Shown here: positions 46,760 to 57,590 of the stretch, one piece after another
Layout of the letters: each line of letters opens with the position of its first letter
How positions within the stretch are numbered: the stretch's first letter is position 1
Assembly: GCA_021186555.1 (NCBI GenBank)
Contig: JAJKFL010000039.1
Span: 36,684,733-36,748,732, forward strand
Direction: 5' to 3'
Length of the DNA stretch: 64,000 nt
Source: Reticulitermes speratus
Lineage: Eukaryota; Arthropoda; Insecta; Blattodea; Rhinotermitidae
Made by a program: the position numbers and the translations under genes
Notes under the pieces: model-generated
What the model was told of the DNA's origin: nothing
The model's input: the letters and a program-made list of their open reading frames with translations, nothing else
Database searches by the model: none

Positions 46760-47735
46760 TCATGATGTATGGAAACTTTTCTGTTTAAACCGCTTTACAC
46801 TTTTTAAGGAACCCCAAATCAACGTACAGTGCCAAGTTTACCATATTTATGCATGGCAAACAATCAGATGAATGGGATGTTAATACTATGTACACAGTTT
46901 TTTGAAGACAACTTATGACAAGACATTTAAGCAGGTCAGGAGATAAAAAATATATGTATATTACGAGATTTTATTAGTGTCCTTAAAAATTTATTACAGT
47001 TGTTTGGTTTTCAAAAATAAAAATAACAACATGTATACATAGATTCATTAGGGAAGCTGTTATTCTGTTTTATTAACCAACTTGTTGATTCAGAGCAACA
47101 TGAGCTGTGTTTCTATTTGTTGAGCACTTTCCACCTGACATATTCACATCTGTATTAAACTGCTGCACAAAGGAAGTCTGCCAGCATTGCTTCTTTTTCA
47201 TGTACCTTTTAGGTATCATTGCATAATGTTTATGTGATTCATCCTGTTATATTAATATGCACTTGGACTCAGTCATGTGAAGTCAAGTGTCACACACACA
47301 GTGTGCTTAACATTTTATAAAGGCAAGAATGTTTACCTTTAATGGCAGCAACCTGTAGATTTAATATTTGTGGTGCCTAGCTGCATATATCTAACACAGA
47401 TTACTGTTATGTATGAGGTTACAGTAGAAATTTAAAGACTTCACTAATGATAGTATTGTCTAACACATATGACCATCAAACTTCTGTGTACACCTATGAA
47501 ATGTTCATATAGCCTAATGTGCTGGGTTACTCATAAAGTACTTCATTATCTCAGACTATGTAGCATTAATGTTAGAATGACTGTTGAATGAAGATAGGAA
47601 ATAATTTAGAAGTGGTTTCAGTTTAATTTTAGATGCTATCCTGGAATTTGCCTAGAGGGACTGAGGAAACCCCAAAAACATCTGAGGATAGCTGGTATTG
47701 TGGCTGAGATTAGAACAAGCTGCCTGCTTAGTACA
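46760..47735. other. Intergenic, nothing recognised
   Basis: AT-rich noncoding sequence. Confidence 0.45.
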
Positions 47736-47743
47736 GTTCAGAG

Positions 47744-48180
47744 CAGTGGTGCACAATGTTTTTTAACCACAGGCCACTCAGATACAAGTGACTGGATGAA
47801 TTGCCACAAAGGGTTTTTAAAACATCATATTAATCTTGATTTCAGGCCTCCGCTGCCATGTTGATGACATCTGCGGTCTTCTGGGGTATTACACGGCGTC
47901 GTGTGGTAATTGTTTACCGACGTTTCGGGACAACGTATCGGTCCCATCATCACGGGTCAAGAGTCCCGGTCCTACCTGTGAGGATGGGACCGATACGTTG
48001 TCCCGAAACGTCGGTAAATAATTACCACACGACGCCGTGTAATACTCCAGAAGACCGCAGATGTCATCATATTAATCTGTTCAATGTGTTGATATTATGT
48101 GTTACTGAAGGCTCCACGGACCAGTTAGGAAAGGGTTAAAGGCCACAAGTGGCCCATGGGCCATAGAATGCACGCCACTG
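47744..48180. mobile_element. hAT-like MITE interrupted by a foldback
   Basis: Begins CAGTGGTGCACAATG, AACCACAGGCCACTC and ends GGCCACAAGTGGCCC...GAATGCACGCCACTG: inverted CAGTGGYG termini. The flanking 8-mers GTTCAGAG and ATGTAGAG agree at 5 of 8, so the copy is old. The 47837-48064 foldback sits inside it and looks younger (near-perfect arms). Confidence 0.6.
47837..48064. mobile_element. Near-perfect foldback with hammerhead-like centre
   Basis: The arms 47862-47948 and 47983-48069 are inverted repeats of 87 nt each with very few mismatches. The 14-mer CATCATATTAATCT occurs at 47823-47836 and 48065-48078 and looks like the target duplication. On the + strand the centre reads GTGAGGA, hairpin GGGAC...GTCCC, then GAAAC and GTCGGT, which pairs with ACCGAC of the left arm followed by GTT. 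This is the layout of a hammerhead core with C3 replaced by G, so probably inactive as written. Confidence 0.7.
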
Positions 48181-48664
48181 ATGTAGAGCACTACTGCTAT
48201 GCCAACCCATATTTTGTTGTTGCTAAGTTCTTACCCGCTGTTAACCCTTTCAGGATCATCCCTGAATATTTTCATGTCTTAGAGTATGATAGTTGGGCCG
48301 TCTCTTAATATACTCATTTACATGTTACTGCTTTTGTACTGTCAGAGATTCAGAGTATAACTTATATGTTCCTTGAATTTTTGGAATGTTGTGCCTGTTC
48401 AAACAGTGTAAGTTGGGGAGGTAACAAACCATCTCTTCACCCAACATTTACATAAAACACAAAACATGGTAGTGGTTTGAGTGTCTGTGGTAAAACGGTC
48501 TGGTCTAGAGGATGTATCAGGACTTCAAAGATGTGCAGATGAGAGGGTTAATTATTGATCCTTTCAAATGACGATGTCAGCATGGGCTATGCTTAAATGC
48601 TCAGTAATAAAAGCAAAAAACCAAACGAAATGAGAAGTAGCAGAGTAAAGCAAAGTTGTTTGTG

Positions 48665-48908
48665 CACACACCTTGAAGGCATATTTGGGAGTGAAGGTGC
48701 AGCTACATGCATTCATAACCTTGGTACAAGATGGGAGTGAGTGGTCAGCTTCATATCCTGGCCGCTATACCCCCAGGGAAAGGGTCCTTGGTAGCCTTTG
48801 AATAGGGGGCTGGTCTCTATAGAGACAAGATAAAACTCTTGCCCCAGCTGGGAATTATTTCTCTGTGTCCAGCCCATAGCCTAGTCACTGTACCAACTAT
48901 GCTGTCCC
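48665..48908 (-). mobile_element. SINE family 1, reverse, diverged
   Basis: TGAAGGCATATTTGGGAG, GGGAGTGAGTGGTCAGC, TGGCCGCTATACCCCCAGGG, CTCTTGCCCCAGCTGGGA, CAGCCCATAGCCTAGTCACTG, ACCAACTATGCTGTCCC: reversed family order, CpG-depleted. Confidence 0.75.
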
Positions 48909-50193
48909 AGCTCAAAGTACATAGTAGGGCTGAAAATAAAATATGTAATCAGAAATGTAAAGTGAGGTTAGACTTTATTATGTACATTGTAGTCTGTTAT
49001 ATAAAGTAGAACAAGTCTATTGTTGACAGATCAGTAGAATACATCTTTTTGTACTAGTTTATTTCCCTGTCTGAGGGAAGTCCCAGCTTTGATATGTCAG
49101 TTACTTTGTTGCTTGTCTGTTATGGTATTTTATGGTTAACATTGCTTTTTCAAGCTTAAGTTGATTAATTAAGACATAATGATTAACAACAGAAACACAT
49201 AATTGGACTATCAGAAATTGAAGTTTAACATGAATTGACATAGGAATTGGCACTCAAGTAACAATTCTGCCCTGGAAACTAGAGCAGTGCAGAAAAAGTA
49301 TTGCATGTTTTATGATGTTGAGGCATGGCACCCTGTAGTGCTGCCTGATTCACCCTATTGTAGGGATGGCTCTGATGTCATTCTCTAAAAATTTCATCAG
49401 AACTGGCTTCATACTTCTGACTAATTTTATCTTCTCAGTGCTCTTATTTGTTTGACTAACCACAGTTATTTATGAAAAGTCTGTATATGAAACACTTGGC
49501 CTAAAAACTCAAGCTCTGTGTATAGGTCTTGAAATTTTTTTAAAGTTCACAGTTGATTGAAATATTAAAAAATATCTATATGAAACAAGTCTTAAGAATT
49601 ACTATAAATACAGTTCAAGTTATGGATTTTATAAGCCCGAGAATAGTGGGTAATATGAAATGAAGGTTTCTTTCGTGTCCTTCATAAACAAATTGAATAT
49701 CAGCCTTACAGGCTGCATAATACAGAGAGTCATAAATCACGTGCTTAGTTACAAGTTGTTATTACAATTTCCATGTGTTAAAAATAAAGCCAAATACCCC
49801 ATGCTGATTTAATTAAAAGTGTAGACATCCACATGGATTATTATTACACTGACATCCTGTAACTTGTTAGTGACTTACACATTTATATCTCCATAATCAC
49901 AAAGGGAGCAATTAAAATTTTTCATGAATGAAATGTGTATTGCATTATTATCTACCTATGGTGTAATGATTCACAGTGTGAGAATTAATGTGTGAAGAAC
50001 TATTTACAAAACTGAAAATTGAAAAATATTATACATTTTATTATAAATTACTTACACTTCTGTCTCAATATGGTGCTTTAAGAAACACTATATTTTTCTT
50101 CCTTTTACAATAATTATTCTTTCCCCTTCAGTTTACAGCCAGTTTTGAATATTAAATTTTGTTGAAATGGTATAAGTAGAGATCATATTGTAT
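48909..50193. other. Intergenic, nothing recognised
   Basis: AT-rich, only short frames. Confidence 0.45.
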
Positions 50194-50206
50194 TTCTACT
50201 GTTGTA
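50194..50206 (+). repeat. 13-bp target-site duplication, left
   Basis: TTCTACTGTTGTA, identical to 50408-50420. Confidence 0.8.
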
Positions 50207-50407
50207 CGTTGTGCTCACCATGCATTTTGATATCACTCAACAATTAAACCAACAAATGCACTTTATTTCTTAAGCATGTCCAATAACCCTACATATGTTT
50301 TGGCTGCAACGTGACCTTGAACCCCTGATGATGGCTCTATTGCAGCCGAAACATATGTAGGGTTATTGGACATGCTTAAGAAATAAAGTGCATTGTTGGT
50401 TTAATTG
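50207..50407 (+). mobile_element. Hammerhead-ribozyme-like hairpin retroelement, best-preserved core
   Basis: 201 bp between two copies of TTCTACTGTTGTA. On the + strand the stem III strand AATAACCCTACATATGTTT (50282-50300) is followed by about 24 bases, then CTGATGA (50325-50331), a short hairpin GGCT...AGCC (stem II), GAAAC (50348-50352), and the complementary ATATGTAGGGTTATT. The G-U-T at 50297-50299 is a legal NUH cleavage site. Departures from the consensus: one extra T between CTGATGA and stem II, and no convincing stem I. Arms of about 70 bases (50239-50309, 50340-50409) make a longer hairpin that competes with the ribozyme fold. The left end CACCATGCATTTT and right end GTGCATTGTTGGTTT relate it to the 39-kb and 10.7-kb elements. 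Confidence 0.65.
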
Positions 50408-50420
50408 TTCTACTGTTGTA
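50408..50420 (+). repeat. 13-bp target-site duplication, right
   Basis: Second copy of TTCTACTGTTGTA. It overlaps the last two bases of the inverted arm. Confidence 0.8.
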
Positions 50421-50802
50421 TTCATGAAATGGAGGAGGAAATGAATCAGCCTCCTTGGCACTCTGTAAAAAAGTGCACCAAACTGAATAAGGCACCTCCT
50501 TTTGTGACCCAAATCTTTGTTCTAAAGAAGTGCATCTTAAAAACAAATATCAAATTTTTCAAGTTCCCGCTTTACTTTAGGATGTGCTGTTCATTATTAA
50601 GTTGCAATAAATAGGTACTTCTTAGTGTTGTGGCTACATACATCTTATAACATGCTTAAATTTGCCAGCACACAGCTGTTCTCATTAAAATAACTGATTC
50701 TAGAAGAACCAAAACTGATAAAAAAATATTCTGTTATCAGTATTAGTAAAAACATGGAATATGCTGGACATTTACTTTCATTAAAATTTTCATTTCACAC
50801 TG

Positions 50803-52164
50803 CTACTGAGTGGTGTTACTTGCATTGAGTGGTGATACTTGGTTGGCTTCATCTCCTTCCGGTAAGCCTGATGAAGGTGTCTCAAGGCTATCTAGAATTG
50901 GAATGATTCCAGTTTTCCCAAACTCTTTAACTTTCTTCTGAACAGAGATGAAAGCATGCCGTATGTTATCAAGTGCTGATCCCAGGTCTGACTTGATAGA
51001 ATTGAACTCCTGTGTGACCAGAGAGAGACGTCCAAGTAGGTAATTTAGGTTGGAATCCATTTCTGCCATGAGACCAGTGATTAGGCTAACTTTTCCACCC
51101 ATGCTCCCCATAGTCTCCAAACTGCCATTCACATAAGTCTCGGTCTGCTGCTGAAGTCGGTCAAGTGCCACAGCTGAAGCAGTTAACTGCTGGTACATTA
51201 TTCCTATTTGACGCCATACTTGGCTAATTTCTGTCTCAATTTTTGATGTCAGATTTGTAAGAGAACCGGTATGGTTGTCTAAAATGGTAGATGAGAGATT
51301 ATCAAAACGCCTGTTCATTGTAGCATTAAGTTCTTTGGCATGAAGTTTGACTAGATCACCAACCTCTAATAGGATCTGGTGGACGCCATACTCGATCCGT
51401 CGCTTTGTGTCCATTACATTATCTGCAGTCTGAATCAGAACACTTTCTACTTCTCCTGATCTTCTAACTTCCTTTAGCAACTCTTCGTAACTCCGCGTGA
51501 TGTCTGCATATACTCCTTCTGCAATTACACCAGTGTCTGTGATAGTTTTAAGTATCTCATCTTGTCCACGGCCTAATACAGTTTGCACCTCAGACAGCCT
51601 AACATCCATTTTGGCAATTCCTTTGTCAGTCCCTGCATTAATTTCGTAACGAATTTCCTGTAAGAGATCATGAGTAGAGTTACTTATCTGTGTTATTTCA
51701 GAAAGATTTGGTATTGTATTCAGTTGATTTGCTGCATCCTCTGTCAGTCTCTTCAGATCTTGTAATAATTTCTGGTGTGCTTCAAGTGCGGCCAGGAAGA
51801 CAGGATGCCAGTCTTGTGAATTTGAAGTCTGGGTGGCACCAGGGTGTCCTTGCATTTCTGCTAGTCTGGTCTCATAACGGCTCAGTACACGTTCTGTGTT
51901 TGCTAGATTTTCAGAGGCCAGCTTGAGGGCCTCACTGTCTGGTGCTGTGTCAGCCAGTTTACGCATATGAGCTTCTAGATGCTCTATTTTAGTCACCAAG
52001 TGGTCAATATGAGCACTGCGTCCATCTCCTGCAGCTTGAACATCCTGATTATTTGAAGCATGCATCTTTTCGTCTACATTTTTCATCCATTTCTGTAGGG
52101 AACTCTGGATGTTCTCCATGGCATCTGTAGCCTTCTGCAGTTGAATGCGTTCTCTCTCATCCCT
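50803..52164 (-). CDS. Coiled-coil protein, last exon
   Basis: The minus-strand acceptor CTCTTTTGCAG precedes 52164 and the frame is open to the stop at 50803-50805. About 453 residues: a heptad-rich helical protein throughout (RDERERIQLQ, LVTKIEHLEAHMRKL, VQTVLGRGQDEILK), with five or more NxS/T sites (NATM, NLSS, NHTG, NLTS, NGSL) that would suit a secreted protein. No enzymatic motif and no membrane helix. The C-terminus is Ser/Asn/Thr-rich. I do not recognise the family; conserved insect coiled-coil proteins of unknown function look like this. The 5' exon with any signal peptide was not found. Confidence 0.8.
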   Translation of the reverse strand, partial: RDERERIQLQKATDAMENIQSSLQKWMKNVDEKMHASNNQDVQAAGDGRSAHIDHLVTKIEHLEAHMRKLADTAPDSEALKLASENLANTERVLSRYETRLAEMQGHPGATQTSNSQDWHPVFLAALEAHQKLLQDLKRLTEDAANQLNTIPNLSEITQISNSTHDLLQEIRYEINAGTDKGIAKMDVRLSEVQTVLGRGQDEILKTITDTGVIAEGVYADITRSYEELLKEVRRSGEVESVLIQTADNVMDTKRRIEYGVHQILLEVGDLVKLHAKELNATMNRRFDNLSSTILDNHTGSLTNLTSKIETEISQVWRQIGIMYQQLTASAVALDRLQQQTETYVNGSLETMGSMGGKVSLITGLMAEMDSNLNYLLGRLSLVTQEFNSIKSDLGSALDNIRHAFISVQKKVKEFGKTGIIPILDSLETPSSGLPEGDEANQVSPLNASNTTQ

Positions 52165-53050
52165 CTGCAAAAGAGAGATCATGTGTATAAGATGATCTTA
52201 AAGTGGGAGTTTTCTATTGAAGAGGTCATTTGGAAGAGGGTATGGGTTCACATTGTTGTCTAATACATATTATATACATACATGCATTAACACAAATTCC
52301 ATAAGATAATGGCATGTTTTCGATGTTCCCTTGTACTAATTGTGGGGCTCAGTTTCATGTGATTCATTTGAAAACAGTGTGAGTCCAACATCCTTTTATA
52401 CCAGTTAAAAGCTTTCCATTTAAGGTGACCCATGCAAATATGGCATGATCTTGTCTACTGTGAATTACATATTCGAGCCTTGAATACTGTAAATTAAGTC
52501 CAAGCACTTTCATTAATTGTGACATTGGGGTTCTCATGGCAGTGTTGCTGAACATTCAAGTCTTCAGGGGGATGTTATGCTTGCTCAGAAGATGATGGCA
52601 ATATGATCGATCTTTCAAAACGTAGTAACTATTTACCACTCCACATGGTGTAACAATGTAGAAGACTTGACTCTTCACCTACAGCAGATGTAGCACACAA
52701 AATATTTCTAAATAAACTTGTTTCAGTGAGGCTGATTATAAACATTTCATTTCCATGGGTAAGGGTATGAATCCACAGTTTTAGTCATGACTTATGAACT
52801 ATACAGCTATCAAATTTATGTTAACTGTTGAGCAAAGGATTTGTAAAGAATTCCAACTTGTGCATCTATAAATCGTGAATTTCCGAATGAGATGTGGATG
52901 ATGCAGGCAGGATAAATTTAATGGGTAGACAAATCCAAAAAATTATTATTTACAGTGTCTTTCATTAACAGTTTAAAACTTCCCGTATAGTTAAATTTAG
53001 TCATTATGAATCCCTGAAATTGGCACAGAATTACAACTGACATTACTTGC
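52165..53050 (-). other. GC-AG intron of the coiled-coil gene
   Basis: The minus-strand donor is CAG|GCAAGT and the acceptor TTTTGCAG|AGG. Both exons join in phase 0 and the helix continues across the junction. Contains a foldback relic at 52548-52676. Confidence 0.75.
52548..52676 (+). repeat. Foldback-family relic
   Basis: AACATTCAAGTCTTCAGGGGGATGTTA on the left mirrors CATGGTGTAACA, GTAGAAGACTTGACTCTT on the right. The core AGAAGATGATGGCAATATGATC...CTTTCAAAACGTAGTAACTATTTACC resembles 22228-22456. Confidence 0.55.
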
Positions 53051-53282
53051 CTGAGCTATCATCTTCTCAATGTTTAGGAGCCGATCATCTAACCGATTCA
53101 CCACCTGGGAAATAGCATCCATGTTGTGGTCAGTAGCGCGATGACGTTTGTCCAAACCGACAAGAGCTTTCTTGAGCTGCTCACCCAACTGTCGTTCCCG
53201 GTACTCATGTCGCTCCAGTTTGTCGCCTGTGTCCCGAAACATGCTCACCAGGGACAAGATGGCATCACGGATGTCTTCATTC
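53051..53282 (-). CDS. Coiled-coil protein, penultimate exon
   Basis: Minus-strand frame ending at the GC donor after 53051. Encodes helical, charged sequence (MFRDTGDKLERHEYRERQL, DKRHRATDHNMDAISQVV, NRLDDRLLNIEKMIAQ). An in-frame stop lies just upstream, so the exon starts after an AG at 53283 or 53275; both have poor pyrimidine tracts. Earlier exons are expected at higher coordinates but none is recognisable. Confidence 0.7.
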
Positions 53283-53479
53283 CTTCATTGTAACCACAGG
53301 AGAACATGAAACATTCAACTGTGCTAAAGTCACCAGATAATGATATGAAAAGTTGTAATTCTCTGAAATAGTTCGTCTTTATAATTAACATTGTCAGAAA
53401 TTTTAGGTATCTGGTAACTGAATCATGTCACAGTCCTGTAGAAATAATATTTTTCAATACAAACCATAGTTAAAATTGC

Positions 53480-53502
53480 TTATTATTATTATTATTATTA
53501 TT
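53480..53502 (+). repeat. ATT microsatellite
   Basis: Seven consecutive ATT triplets. Confidence 0.8.
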
Positions 53503-54084
53503 CAACATAATTTATAAAATGCAGTATGATTCAATGATTGTTAGTTCTGAAATAGATGTTTTTGTAGTTCCCTTTTTATTGCAGGAATGTTTAGTCTAAA
53601 GAGATAGCCTTACATGTTTTTGTCAATCTTGAAAACCACAATTCAGAAATGGTTCCTGTCTCTGGACCACAGCTGTCTATAGTGCTGCCAATTTGTATTT
53701 AAACAAGAGAGGCAATGTACGTATAATGTAACACTGAGGTTCGTTCGTGTGACCATTGTTTTCGGAAAAAAATATTGAACATAAAATGTGTGTCTTGATT
53801 TTCTCTACAACTTTTATCCGAAACATTTCTCATTCTAAAAAGAATGCAGCGAGATATTGTCATAACTGTACATAGGTCTTTGTGCAAAGTACCCGTTATT
53901 TTTGTCAGATTTAAATGAAACTTGAATTTTCTCGACAGATTTCCGAATCTTCATATTAGATCTCATGAAAATCCGTCCAGTGGGAGATGCGTTGCTCCAT
54001 GAGGACAGGCGAACAGACAGACAGACTTATATGACGAAGCTAATAGTCGCATTTCGCAATTTTGCGAACGCGCCTAAAAACTAA

Positions 54085-54358
54085 CGTGAGCCCGGATAGC
54101 GTAGTCGGCATAGCGACTCGCTACGAGCTGGACGGTCCGGGAATCGAATCCCGGTGGGGGCGAAATTTTTCGCAGCCGTACCACCCAGCTTCCTATACAA
54201 TGGGTACCGGGTCTCTTTCCCGGGGTAAAGCGGCAGGGGCGTGGAGTTGGCCACCCACCCTCATATAGCGCCGAGGTTAAGGAAAGAGTGGAGCTATACC
54301 TCTACTCCCCGTCTGTGCCTTCATGGCCTGTTCTAGGGAGAACTTTACCTTTATCTTT
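54085..54358 (+). mobile_element. SINE family 1, forward, well preserved
   Basis: AGCCCGGATAGCGTAGTCGG, CGAGCTGGACGGTCCGGGAA, TCGAATCCCGGTGGGGGCG, GGGTACCGGGTCTCTTTCC, TAGCGCCGAGGTTAAGG, TTCATGGCCTGTTCTAGGG and the end ACTTTACCTTTATC. This copy reads closest to a family consensus, with intact A- and B-box-like segments; a short deletion removed part of the CCAGACCGG region. Confidence 0.88.
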
Positions 54359-54659
54359 GCCAAAAAACTAACTTAATTTATTGTAAGAAGTAGTGATTTA
54401 CATTACAGTGAGTGTGCTGCCTGGTCTAGTGTGTGTGTATGTGTTATGTATGAGTATCAGCTGCAGTTGACTGCACGATTACACCACTGAAAATGTTGAA
54501 CTACCTCAGATCCCTGTGCTACTAGGCAATTCTACATGCATTCCTGTGTGTTCGGTTGCCTAACGGAAGGCTTGTGGTTTGTGACTATTGCTCAGTACAT
54601 TAGTCAGTGCACACCACAGCCAAAGTGCCTTTACGTGTCCGAAACCTGCCGGACTCTAC

Positions 54660-54915
54660 AATACCAGAGTTCCACAAACTTTCCAAAAATCTATGAGCCA
54701 CCTAAAAATTCTAGGCGCCATAGGATGACATGAACTATCTGTGTTTGTGCAACGTTAAAACAAATCGTTTACTATGCCGTCGAACACAACAACCTTTTAT
54801 TTAGAAACAGCTACATGTTTCGGTCGTATTGGGGAGCCACAAGCATTAGGCGCCACCGTACAAAGTTTAGTGGCTCGGGCGACTTTGCGTCCAAGATTTG
54901 TACACCCTGTACAAT
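54660..54915. repeat. Dispersed repeat, copy 1
   Basis: ACTTTCCAAAAATCTATGAG, AATTCTAGGCGCCATAGGATG and, further on, TTAGGCGCCACCGTACAAAG, GCGACTTTGCGTCCAAGATTTGTACACCC recur, diverged, at 58178-58310. Function unknown. Confidence 0.45.
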
Positions 54916-55164
54916 ACCATGCCGAAAGTGACGAGACTATGCGACGTTTGGGATTCTCGCGACAGTACTGATTAAGATTTGAGTTTTATTTCATACAGCT
55001 GCGATTATTTACCATACGAAATGTCGTAACATCCCACACGACTTGTATTTTCAACACGAGTCTAGTTCTTAATGGTACATTTACCTTTCAACGCGTAAGC
55101 AGGCGCGACTGTTTTCATGAAATACTCGTAAGTTGAACGGATCGAAACGAAAATGAAATACAAA

Positions 55165-55341
55165 CTCGGTTATAAGGTCATGAAAGGGACTGAATATTTT
55201 GAGTCGTTATAAACAAATATCGTTATAACCGAGGAGTGTAATATTATGGTTAACAATGACGAATTAATTGGTAATAAAATATCTGACTGTATAGGCGAGG
55301 TGTCGTATAAACCGATGCCGTTATAAGCGGGTTCTACTGTA
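55165..55341. mobile_element. pogo/Tigger-type MITE, left end missing
   Basis: The right end GTTATAAGCGGGTTCTACTGTA is a typical Tigger terminus. Inside, CGTTATAACCGAGGAG and GTCGTATAAACCGATGCCG are the usual 'TTATAAC' motifs. The matching TACAGTAGAACCC end is not found on the left. Confidence 0.6.
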
Positions 55342-55781
55342 TGATCATCTTAACACAAAAGCATTTAGTCTGTGGCTGGCACACAGAACACATGCATCAT
55401 AACAGTGCAAATCATGAAGCTTCTACCTGTATAACATTCTCCATCATCTTGTTATTCCTCGCTCTAATTCCAGAGACTCTCCTTACCACAAATTCTCAAA
55501 AGACCCATAATCCACATTCTTCACTTAGGCTCAAGAAATAACGTCTCAAAATCCACACAAAACAATGGCAAGGTTTTATTGCATATTTCAATATCTGGAC
55601 TTTAGAGTGGAGGTGGCAACATAAGATTTGGAAAACAACGGAACCAAGCATTTTTCCGAATGTAGGATTAATCTCATTTTAGGGCCCATTTCTTCGCGAA
55701 CATAACTTTCTACTTGTTACTGTCGGTCCGTAATATTGAATCTTGTTATGTTTTCCAAAAATGTAGGTTATATTCTTTAAT

Positions 55782-55974
55782 CAGGGCTGGTTCAAGGCTA
55801 TCGCAGTCTGTGGGCCTGTGGGGCCCCGAAAAAGCTGGTTCTATTTCAGATGTTGTGTCTGACATATTTATTACGTAAATCCGTATACGGCTCTGTCCAG
55901 ACCGTGAGTTCGGGCCTACGTGTCCTTAAGGCTCTATTTTGCACTGGGCCCAGAAATGTCTTGAACTGACCCTG
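55782..55974. mobile_element. hAT-like MITE
   Basis: CAGGGCTGGTTCAAGGC at the left and TCTTGAACTGACCCTG at the right are inverted termini. The flanking 8-mers match poorly (4 of 8). Confidence 0.5.
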
Positions 55975-56017
55975 ACTGCATTTAGTCCCTCTCCACATAC
56001 TAGATAATCTGAGCTCT

Positions 56018-56160
56018 CCACGCCATGAAGGCAGAGAGGTGGAGTAGAAGATTACCTCAACTGAATCTTAATCTCGACACAAGATGGAGGGACTTGAGTA
56101 ATTATCCTCAAGCTCCGACCGCTTTACCCCCGAGAAAGACCCTGGCCCACCCTTACTAGT
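56018..56160 (-). mobile_element. SINE family 1, reverse, partial
   Basis: CTCCACGCCATGAAGGCAGAGAGG, GTGGAGTAGAAG, AAGCTCCGACCGCTTTACCCCCGAG, AGACCCTGGCCCACCC: the 3' half of the SINE in reverse, without the tRNA head. Confidence 0.65.
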
Positions 56161-56674
56161 CTTACACAACTTAAAAATAAATTAATGCATATGAAGTAAT
56201 CCAGTGCATTTGGTACATTCTGATACCGAAGTTCTCAAGTAGATCTTAAAACAACGAGATATTTCCAATTTTGTAAATAGTAAAACGAGATTTGCCCTTG
56301 AAAGTGCTAATGCAATGGTAACTTCTGCAGTGCATGGATATATATAGTTTTTTTTCGGACCGATACAGCAGAAAATAATTGCAATACTGTAAACATTAAT
56401 GCCACGCATCCAAGAGGGAAGTAAAATTGTCGGACTTACGTAACGCTGCGTGGAGATGCGTAGGACAAAGAGACGAGCGTCAGTATAACGAAGCCGCTCC
56501 TCATCCTGTTGGCTTCTTGGAACAGTAGCCCTGAAACAAAGAACATCAGGAATTATTCTATAGCGGTAGCTGGATACGTAGCAGTTTATAAATCCAGTTT
56601 CAGCTTCAGAACCGAGAATAGAACGGGCGCATGAGTGAAAGACAGGCATAACAAATAGCACGTGTTTACGATCG

Positions 56675-56842
56675 CGTGCAGACAGCTGAACTGAACGTGC
56701 AGACAGCTGAACCGAACGTGCAGACAGCTGAACTGAACGTGCAGACAGCTGAACCGAACGTGCAGACAGCTGAACTAAACGTGCAGACAGCTGAACCGAA
56801 CGTGCAGACAGCTGAACTGAACGTGCAGACAGCTGAACTGAA
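56675..56842 (+). repeat. 21-bp minisatellite
   Basis: Eight copies of CGTGCAGACAGCTGAACYGAA, alternating CCGAA and CTGAA. 21 is a multiple of three, so the minus strand shows a 7-residue repeat in open frames; coding is not implied. Confidence 0.9.
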
Positions 56843-57590
56843 CCTGTAAATCGCATACAGACATCTGAACAAACCTGCAGACAGCTGGACAGAACCTACC
56901 GATCGCGTGCAGACAGTTGGACAGAACCTACCGATCGCGTGCAGACAGCTGGACAGAACCTACAGATCGCGTGCAGACAGCTGGACAGAACCTGCAGATC
57001 GCGTGCAGACAGCTGGACAGAACCTACAGATCGCGTGCAGACAGCTGGACAGAACCTACCGATCGCGTGCAGACAGCTGGACAGAACCTACAGATCGCGT
57101 GCAGACAGCTGGACAGAACCTACCGATCGCGTGCAGACAGTTGGACAGAACCTACCGATCGCGTGCAGACAGCTGGACAGAACCTACAGATCGCGTGCAG
57201 ACAGCTGAACTGAACCTACAGATCGCGTGCAGACAGTTGGACAGAACCTACAGATCGCGTGCAGACAGTTGGACAGAACCTACAGATCGCGTGCAGACAG
57301 CTGAACTGAACCTGTAAATCGCATACAGACATCTGAAAAAACCTGCAGACAGCTGGACAGAACCTACCGATCGCGTGCAGACAGCTGGACAGAACCTACC
57401 GATCGCGTGCAGACAGCTGGACAGAACCTACAGATCGCGTGCAGACAGCTGGACAGAACCTGCAGATCGCGTGCATACAGCTGAACAGAACCTACAGATC
57501 GCGTGCAGACAGCTGGACAGAACCTGCAGATCGCGTGCATACAGCTGAACAGAACCTACAGATCGCGTGCAAACAGTTGAATAGAGCATA
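56843..57590 (+). repeat. 32-bp minisatellite with 468-bp higher-order repeat
   Basis: Units ACAGCTGGACAGAACCTACM plus GATCGCGTGCAG, 32 bp, over about 700 bases. The variant segment CCTGTAAATCGCATACAGAC occurs at 56843 and 57311, a 468-bp higher-order period. All three + frames remain open through much of the array because the unit has no stop in any frame. Confidence 0.9.

Noticed and set aside
56182..57317. Repeat proteins in the 56-57-kb region
   Set aside because: Frames are open only because the minisatellite units contain no stops; several frames and both strands are open at once.
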